Positions 58,842-64,000 of a DNA stretch of 64,000 nt are shown in pieces. Within the stretch, counting starts at the first letter, position 1. Every line of letters starts with the position of its first letter. The translations under genes were made by a program, and so were the position numbers. The notes beneath the pieces are model-generated. The model had not been told where the DNA came from, made no database searches, and saw nothing but the letters and a program-made list of their open reading frames with translations. Source of the DNA: Trebonia sp963774945 (GTDB lineage Bacteria > Actinomycetota > Actinomycetes > Streptosporangiales > Streptosporangiaceae). The DNA lies in assembly GCA_963774945.1 (NCBI GenBank), contig CAVZHA010000015.1, positions 1,426,001 through 1,490,000 of the forward strand, in the 5' to 3' direction.

Positions 58842-59477
58842 ATGAATCAGCACGTGAAGAAGGGCTTGGCCGGGCCGCCCGAGGCGATCTACATCATCCG
58901 GCACGGCGAGAAACCGGCTGATCCGGAGCCATCCGGCCATGGGAAGCCCCCGGATGCGCCGTTCGGGGTCGACATTGAGGGCAACCACAGCCCGCATTCC
59001 CTGGTGCCCAGGGGATGGCAGCGCGCGGGCGGGCTCGTCGCCCTTTTCGATCCGGCCAGCGGCGGATCGAAGACGGGATTGCTGACTCCCACCGTCCTGC
59101 TCTCCCCGGCCCACGGCAGCCCCGGCAAGAACGCGGGGCACCGGACGTACCAGACCATTGAAGGCCTCGGCAGCCGCCTCGGGATTGAGATCGACTCGAC
59201 CTTCGCCAAGGGCGAGGAGGCCGAGCTCGCCGCCGGAGTCGTGCGCGACCACGCGGGCGTCGCGCTGATCTGCTGGGAGCATCACCTCATCCCGGCGATC
59301 GCCGCGGCGCTGCCGGTGGTCAAGGAAGCCGTCATCCCCAAGGCGTGGCCGGGGCACCGGTACGACGTCGTCTGGAGCTTCACGCTCGTCCCGGACAGCG
59401 ACACCGCCGAGTACGCCTTCGGGCAGATCCCGCAGCTGCTGCTGTCCGGGGACAGCGACAGCGTGATCCCGTGCTGA
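58842..59477 (+). CDS. Histidine phosphatase superfamily protein
   Basis: A 211-aa protein. Catalytic motif AIYIIRHGEKPADPEPSG near residue 20; second histidine in LICWEHHLIPAIAAAL near 140; ILLSPAHG-like VLLSPAHGSPGKNAGHRTYQT between. The RHGEKP form is typical of a small bacterial subgroup. Substrate unknown. Its last 98 bp overlap the convergent GntR frame. Confidence 0.85.
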   Translation: MNQHVKKGLAGPPEAIYIIRHGEKPADPEPSGHGKPPDAPFGVDIEGNHSPHSLVPRGWQRAGGLVALFDPASGGSKTGLLTPTVLLSPAHGSPGKNAGHRTYQTIEGLGSRLGIEIDSTFAKGEEAELAAGVVRDHAGVALICWEHHLIPAIAAALPVVKEAVIPKAWPGHRYDVVWSFTLVPDSDTAEYAFGQIPQLLLSGDSDSVIPC

Positions 59478-60261
59478 GGGGCTGACCCCTCCGGGCCTGT
59501 CGCCTGTCCCCTGTCGCGTTCGCGGCGGACTGCGCGTTGCGGGCTCGGCCGAATACGGCGAGTTCGCCGGCCGCGGCGCCGGGCCCGTTCAGCGCCAGCA
59601 GCGCGGTCGCCTCATTGCGCGACAGGTGCCGGTCCACGGCGCTCGCGGCGAGCTCGGGATCGCGCCGCCGGAACGCCGCCACCAGCTCACGGTGATGCGC
59701 CTCGCGGCGGCGGTGCTCGCTCGGGTCGGGGTCGAGCTTGCCCCACCCGATGCGGATGTACCGCTCGGACGCCCGCCACAGGGTAGCCAGGATGCGCAGG
59801 TCCCAGCCGGTGGCCGCGGGCGCGAGGAGCGCGAGGTGGAACTCGTGGTGCGCCTCGTAGATCTGGTTCATCGTCAGCTGCTCGGCCCCGAACTCGGCCG
59901 CCTGCTCGTCCAGCCGGTCGAGCTCGCCGTCGGAGATGAGCCGGCACGATCGCTGCGCGATCTCCGGCTCGAGCCGACGCCGCAGCCGGTAGATGCTCTG
60001 CAGCTCGCCGAGGTCGAGCGGGGCGACGGCGGCGCTGCGGCCCGGGCGCATCTGCACCAGGCCCTGATTCTCCAGGCTGCGCAGCGCCTCGCGCACCGGG
60101 ATGATGCTGACCTGCAGCATCTCGGCCAGCTCGCGGAGCGAGAACTCCCGCCCGGGCTCGAGCGCCCCGCACAGGATCGACCGCCGCAGCTCCAGCATCA
60201 CCTGGTCCGCGACCGAGCGCGACTCGATCGGGCGGACCCCGGGGGCCGCGGAGGATGCCAC
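59380..60261 (-). CDS. GntR family regulator, FCD (FadR-C) domain
   Basis: N-terminal winged helix SVADQVMLELRRSILCGALEPGREFSLRELAEMLQVSIIPVREALRSLENQGLVQM. FCD ligand domain: YRLRRRLEPEIAQRSCRLI, YEAHHEFHLALLAPA, EHRRREAHHRELVAAFRRRDPELAASAVDRHL. The conserved part ends near TALLALNG. The remaining 60 residues are low-complexity and antisense to the phosphatase, so the true 3' end may be earlier, with the stop hidden by an indel or lost. Confidence 0.85.
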   Translation of the reverse strand: MASSAAPGVRPIESRSVADQVMLELRRSILCGALEPGREFSLRELAEMLQVSIIPVREALRSLENQGLVQMRPGRSAAVAPLDLGELQSIYRLRRRLEPEIAQRSCRLISDGELDRLDEQAAEFGAEQLTMNQIYEAHHEFHLALLAPAATGWDLRILATLWRASERYIRIGWGKLDPDPSEHRRREAHHRELVAAFRRRDPELAASAVDRHLSRNEATALLALNGPGAAAGELAVFGRARNAQSAANATGDRRQARRGQPLSTGSRCRCPRTAAAAGSARRRTRRCRCPGRA

Positions 60262-60355
60262 CAGCGCCTCGCCTTCGGTTGATGCGGGTGTTGTGATGAC
60301 AGCAAATATACCGAGCGCGCCGTTTCCGCCGTCGGGGCCGACGCCCGCCGTCAGA

Positions 60356-62740
60356 TCAGATCAAAATCATTATCCCGAACGGACCTCGGGTGACTCCAGA
60401 CCGAACGCCGCGCGAGCTGCCCGGGCAGGCCTTCCACTCGTGAGCGGACATCGGCTGACCACGCGGAGACCGGGACCGTTCGACCATCGGGTTGTGATTT
60501 CGATCTTCAGGTAAGCGCGCGTCGGTCAGCTCGGCGGCGGGCGGGGCGGGCTCGGCCGTCTGCTGGTGGCGCGGCCACATCCCGGCCCGGCCGGTCAGGG
60601 CGACCAGGCTCGGCACCAGCAGTGAGCGGACGACGACGGTGTCGAGGACGACGCCGACGGCCATGAAGATCGCCAGCTGCCGGAACTGCTCGAGCGGGAT
60701 CAGCGCGAGCAGGCCGAAGCTGGCCGCCAGCGCGATCCCGGCGGTGGTGATCGCGCGGGAGGCGCGCGGGGCGGCGACGGCGACCGCGTCCCTGGCCGAG
60801 CGCGTCCGCGCTTCCTCCCAGATGCGACCGACGACGAAGACGTTGTAGTCCGACCCGAGCGATACCAGCAGCACCCCGGCCGCGAACGGCACGAAGAACA
60901 CCAGGTCGGCCGACCCGAACAGCGCGTCGCAGATCACCACGGTCAGCCCGAGGGTGGCCAGCACCGCCAGCAGGCTGGCGGCCAGCAGGTAGACCGGGGC
61001 GAGGAGCGACCGCAGGAACAGGATGAGCAGCAGCAGCGTGACCGCCACGATCGCCAGCCCGACTCGCCACAGATCGGACGCGGTCGCGTTGATGGCGTCG
61101 CCGGTCAGGGCGGTCTGCCCGCCGACCTGGTACTGAACGCCGCGCAGGCCGGCCGCGCGGCCGAGGGCGGGCAGCCGCGCGGTCAGCGTCCTGACCTGTC
61201 CGATCGCGGTGGCGTTGAGCGGGTCGGTGTCGTAGACCAGCGCGAAGCGGACCGCTCCCCCGCCCTTGGCGATCATCGGATTCCGGGACGACGCTCCGGC
61301 GACGGAACCGGTGAGAACCGACGGCCCGACCACGCTGGCCACGCCGGGCTGGTGGCGGAGTTCCTCGGCCATCTGGCGGTCCGCCGCGACCTGCGATCCG
61401 GCCCCGGGCCCGATCGCCAGTACCTCGGTCGGCGCGAGGATGCCGGGCGCGAAGCCGGCCGAAGCGGCGTTGCCAGCCAGGGAGACCGTCGACTTCGGCG
61501 GCATCTCGCCGATCAGCGGCGAGCCGAGGCCCAGCCCGCTGGCGGCCGAGGCCGCGATCCCGAGTCCCGCGACGCAGGCCGCGACCACCAGCAGCGCCAC
61601 CGGCCGGGCGGTGGCGAACCGGGCCAGCGGGGTCCCGGCGGCGGCCGGCCTGGCCGGGGCGACGTGCCGGAAGATCACCCCGCTGAGCAGGCCGAGCAGG
61701 GCCGGCATGAGCGTCAGCGACACCACCATGGACACCAGCACGGTCGCCGCCAGCCCGGGGCCGAAGGCGCGCAGCAGGCCGCCGCGGGCCACCAGCAGCG
61801 CCCCGGTGCCTGCGGCGACGATCAGCCCGGCCGCGAGCACGATCGGAGCCGACTCGGCGGTCGAGTCGCGGACGGCCTGCAGGCGGTCCGCGCCCTCGGC
61901 CAGCCGGTTGCGCATTCCGGAGAGGAAGAACACGCAGTAGTCGGTGGTGACGCCGAGCAGCAGCACCACCAGGACCGGGTCCGCCTCCTGGGGCAGCGCG
62001 ATGCCGGTCCGCTGGGCGCCCCACATCACCACCCGGATCGCGATCTCGTAGGCGGTCCCCGCGCACAAGAGCGCGGCCAGCGGGGCGAGCAGCGACCGGA
62101 GCCTGACCCCGACGATCACCGCGATCGCGAGCACGGTGAACAGCTCCACCCAGACCAGGTCGCGGTTGATGATCAGCCCCTGCTCGTACTGGGCGGCGAC
62201 CGGCCCGGTCACGCCGACGACGTCGGTCAGGTAGCGGTGCGCGTACGTCCCGGCGTCCGTTACCTGCTGCTGCATGGTCGAGTCGGGGCTGAACTCAAGG
62301 AACGTGACGATCGTCGATGTGTGCCCGCTGACCCGGGCGAGCAGGGCGGCCGCGCTGGCGGGCGAGACGCTGATCGCGGCCGGAATGCCCGCCCCGTTCG
62401 GTAGCGGGACGACGGCGAGCAGGCCGAGGATGCTGGCGTGGCGGTCGTACGCCTGGGCCGCCCTGGCCGCCTTGTTCACCGCCGGTGACGGCAGGCCGCG
62501 GGGGTCGCGCTGCACGATGGCGACGCCGGCCTCCAGCGGATAGCCGAACAGCCTGGCCGCGGTGGCGTCCGCCTGCGCGGCCGCGGATCCGGGCGGGATC
62601 AGGTCAGACAGGCCGCCCGACGTCGGCAACGGCGGCAGCAGCAGGACCGCCGCGACCACCGCCGCCGCCCAGGCCGCAATGATAGGGAACCGTAGACCGA
62701 CAATGAGATACCCGAACGCCTTCGCCACGACAGCCGCCAC
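60356..62740 (-). CDS. MMPL family transporter
   Basis: A 794-aa RND-type transporter with two repeats of membrane helices. GLRFPIIAAWAAAVVAAVLLLPPLP starts the first. Conserved YCVFFLSGMRNRLAEGADR and the second-half SLGSDYNVFVVGRIWEEARTRSARDAVAVAAPRASRAITTAGIALAASFGLLALIPLEQFRQLAIFMAVGVVLDTVVVRSLLVPSLVALTG are diagnostic. The last 60 residues are abnormal and contain copies h and j of the dispersed motif, ending GPFGIMILI. Likely exports lipids or related compounds. Confidence 0.93.
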   Translation of the reverse strand: MAAVVAKAFGYLIVGLRFPIIAAWAAAVVAAVLLLPPLPTSGGLSDLIPPGSAAAQADATAARLFGYPLEAGVAIVQRDPRGLPSPAVNKAARAAQAYDRHASILGLLAVVPLPNGAGIPAAISVSPASAAALLARVSGHTSTIVTFLEFSPDSTMQQQVTDAGTYAHRYLTDVVGVTGPVAAQYEQGLIINRDLVWVELFTVLAIAVIVGVRLRSLLAPLAALLCAGTAYEIAIRVVMWGAQRTGIALPQEADPVLVVLLLGVTTDYCVFFLSGMRNRLAEGADRLQAVRDSTAESAPIVLAAGLIVAAGTGALLVARGGLLRAFGPGLAATVLVSMVVSLTLMPALLGLLSGVIFRHVAPARPAAAGTPLARFATARPVALLVVAACVAGLGIAASAASGLGLGSPLIGEMPPKSTVSLAGNAASAGFAPGILAPTEVLAIGPGAGSQVAADRQMAEELRHQPGVASVVGPSVLTGSVAGASSRNPMIAKGGGAVRFALVYDTDPLNATAIGQVRTLTARLPALGRAAGLRGVQYQVGGQTALTGDAINATASDLWRVGLAIVAVTLLLLILFLRSLLAPVYLLAASLLAVLATLGLTVVICDALFGSADLVFFVPFAAGVLLVSLGSDYNVFVVGRIWEEARTRSARDAVAVAAPRASRAITTAGIALAASFGLLALIPLEQFRQLAIFMAVGVVLDTVVVRSLLVPSLVALTGRAGMWPRHQQTAEPAPPAAELTDARLPEDRNHNPMVERSRSPRGQPMSAHEWKACPGSSRGVRSGVTRGPFGIMILI
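60363..60385 (+). repeat. Dispersed bipartite motif, copy j
   Basis: AAAATCA, 6 nt, CGAACGGACC on plus; antisense to the MMPL gene and covering its last codons. Divergently paired with copy h, 88 bp away between GC cores. Confidence 0.85.
60473..60501 (-). repeat. Dispersed bipartite motif, copy h
   Basis: Minus strand: GAAATCA, 11 nt, TCGAACGGTCC. In the MMPL gene tail, coding strand; nearly the same AT block (GAAGATCxAAATCA) as copy f. GCGGAG flanks the GC side. Confidence 0.85.
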
Positions 62741-62880
62741 TACCCGGCCGCGGGCGTTTCATGGCAGCGCGGCGTGACCGTTGCTAAGCCTCTGTCCGCA
62801 GCGCCTGGCGGCCGGCGATGAGCGCGCGGGCGGAGGCGATGGCCCGGTCGGCGGTGGCGCTGACGGCGTCGGGGCCGTCG

Positions 62881-63687
62881 TTACTCGAGGAAACCGCGCA
62901 GCAGCGAGGCGGTCCCGGCCACGTGCTCGGCCATCGCCCGGCGGGCGCCCTCGGCGTCGCCCGCGAGGATCGAGGTGACGATCTCGGCGTGCTGCTCATT
63001 GGAGTGCTGGATGTTGCGAGCGAGCAGCGGGATCGCGTCGAGCAGCTCATTGAGGCGGCCCCGGACCTCGGCCACGGCGGAGGTCAGCGAGGGGGAGCCG
63101 ACGGCCTCGGCGATGCCCAGGTGCAGCAGGGAGTCGTGGCGGCGGAAGTCGGTGAGGCTGACGTCGGTGGCCTCCTTCAGGCGCTGCTGCAGGTTATCCC
63201 GGTCCTGCTCGGTCAGCGTGCGCCGGGCGGCCGCCTCGGCCGCGCCCACCTCGAGCACGTAGCGCATGGTGAGGGCGTCCTCGAGCGCGCTGCCCATCTC
63301 CTGGGCGAGCTGTTTCGCATTCCGGCGGCGCGAGCGCGGCAGGGCCCTGGTCACGAACGTTCCGCCGTAGCGGCCGCGGTGCGACTCGATGTAGCCGGCC
63401 TGCTTCAGCGCGCCGATCGCGTCGCGGACCGTCTCCCGGCTGACCTTGAAGCGGGCGGCCATCTCGCGCTCGGTCGGCAGCCGCCCGCCGGGGCCGACCA
63501 CGCCGAGGCGGATCGTCTGAAGCAGCCGCTCCACCGTCTCCTCGAACGCGTTTCCGGCTCGGACCGGGCGAAACAGCAGGTCATCGACGCTTCCAGCCGG
63601 AACGGGCGGCCTCGGCACCTCGCGACTGGCGGCCACGTTGCCCTCCTCGGGGACCCTCCGCGGGCGAGCACGCCGGGACGCTCCCAT
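62881..63687 (-). CDS. GntR/FadR family regulator
   Basis: A 268-aa protein. Winged helix FEETVERLLQTIRLGVVGPGGRLPTEREMAARFKVSRETVRDAIGALKQAGYIESHRGRYGGTFV. FCD domain: MRYVLEVGAAEAAARRTLTEQDRDNLQQRL, FRRHDSLLHLGIAEAVGSPSLTSAV, SNEQHAEIVTSILAGDAEGARRAMAEHV. Directly downstream of the L-serine dehydratase gene on the same strand, so a role in amino-acid catabolism is plausible. The 140-bp gap to the MMPL gene shows no gene. Confidence 0.92.
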   Translation of the reverse strand: MGASRRARPRRVPEEGNVAASREVPRPPVPAGSVDDLLFRPVRAGNAFEETVERLLQTIRLGVVGPGGRLPTEREMAARFKVSRETVRDAIGALKQAGYIESHRGRYGGTFVTRALPRSRRRNAKQLAQEMGSALEDALTMRYVLEVGAAEAAARRTLTEQDRDNLQQRLKEATDVSLTDFRRHDSLLHLGIAEAVGSPSLTSAVAEVRGRLNELLDAIPLLARNIQHSNEQHAEIVTSILAGDAEGARRAMAEHVAGTASLLRGFLE

Positions 63688-63753
63688 TACCTAACGCCTG
63701 CCCCTTCGACATTACTGCCAGCTGGAAACTTCGCCTAGGCCAGCCCGGCGCGG

Positions 63754-64000
63754 TCAGCACTCGACGACGTTCACCGCGAGCCCGCCGCGGGCGGTCTCCT
63801 TGTACTTCACCGACATGTCGCGCCCGGTCTCCTTCATGGTCTTGATGACCTTGTCCAGGGAAACGTGGTGCCTGCCGTCACCGCGCAGCGCCATGCGGGC
63901 GGCCGTGACCGCCTTGACCGCGGCCATGCCGTTCCGCTCGATGCACGGGATCTGCACCAGCCCGCCGACCGGGTCGCAGGTCAGGCCCAGGTTGTGCTCC
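63754..64000 (-). CDS. sdaA: L-serine ammonia-lyase (C-terminal fragment at window edge)
   Basis: The last 81 residues are present: EHNLGLTCDPVGGLVQIPCIERNG (cysteines of the iron-sulfur cluster), MAAVKAVTAARMALRGDGRHHVSLDKVIKTMKETGRDMSVKYKETARGGLAVNVVEC, matching the C-terminus of iron-sulfur L-serine dehydratases. Converts L-serine to pyruvate and ammonia. The N-terminal part lies beyond the right edge. Confidence 0.93.
   Translation of the reverse strand, partial: EHNLGLTCDPVGGLVQIPCIERNGMAAVKAVTAARMALRGDGRHHVSLDKVIKTMKETGRDMSVKYKETARGGLAVNVVEC

Overview
This 64 kb window is high-GC DNA from an actinomycete. The evidence is GC-rich codon use throughout, GTG starts with 4-base gene overlaps, an F420-type luciferase-like oxidoreductase, paired DUF1707 proteins, an XRE regulator with an MmyB-like domain, a SigE-like sigma factor and LacI boxes of the CebR type. 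I do not assign a genus. No rRNA, tRNA or Cas gene was found.

Layout. 0-3.2 kb: a DUF58 / MoxR ATPase / DUF4129 membrane operon, cut by the left edge. 3.2-6.2 kb: quinone oxidoreductase, K+ channel, methyltransferase. 6.6-11.2 kb: a catabolic set (polysaccharide-deacetylase-like hydrolase, beta-ureidopropionase, hydantoinase/dihydropyrimidinase, F420-type LLM oxidoreductase). 11.5-14.4 kb: a LacI regulator divergent from a secreted GH6 cellulase, with two LacI-type boxes between them. 15-23.8 kb: a nucleoside module, with a BMP/ABC importer divergent from cdd-deoA-add. 24-26.4 kb: an IS630 element nested in the end of an IS982 element. 26.7-30.6 kb: sigma factor plus membrane-anchored propeller protein, FMN reductase, alpha-hydroxy-acid oxidase. 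30.9-32.5 kb: a third IS. 32.6-36.3 kb: tricorn protease. 36.4-40.0 kb: ABC-2 exporter plus two-component system. 40-50.8 kb: Ggt, DUF885 peptidase-like protein, PCuAC-like lipoprotein, XRE regulator, two DUF1707 proteins, a sliding-clamp (DnaN) protein, dienelactone hydrolase, DUF6295, lipoprotein. 50.8-64 kb: aldo/keto reductase, BBE-type flavin oxidase, MarR plus DHA2 efflux pump, EthD-like protein, WYL regulator, cupin, histidine phosphatase, two GntR regulators, MMPL transporter, and the end of L-serine dehydratase.

The most unusual content is non-coding or cuts across genes. (1) A dispersed bipartite motif, RAAWTCA, then 6-14 nt, then CGAACGGWCC, occurs ten times, including inside coding sequences and at gene ends. 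(2) A 118-bp cassette of four 16-17-nt repeats (two reversed, two forward) occurs twice, 30 kb apart, with identical spacing but diverged spacers. (3) A REP-like hairpin family with a conserved 13-nt loop occurs at two loci. (4) A 52-bp perfect palindrome lies between convergent genes.

Many genes between 12.7 and 38 kb, plus two later ones, are split by single-base indels without nonsense codons. The IS transposases lying among them are intact. I annotate these genes as full-length with frameshifts. Sequencing or assembly error is the first explanation, real decay the second.
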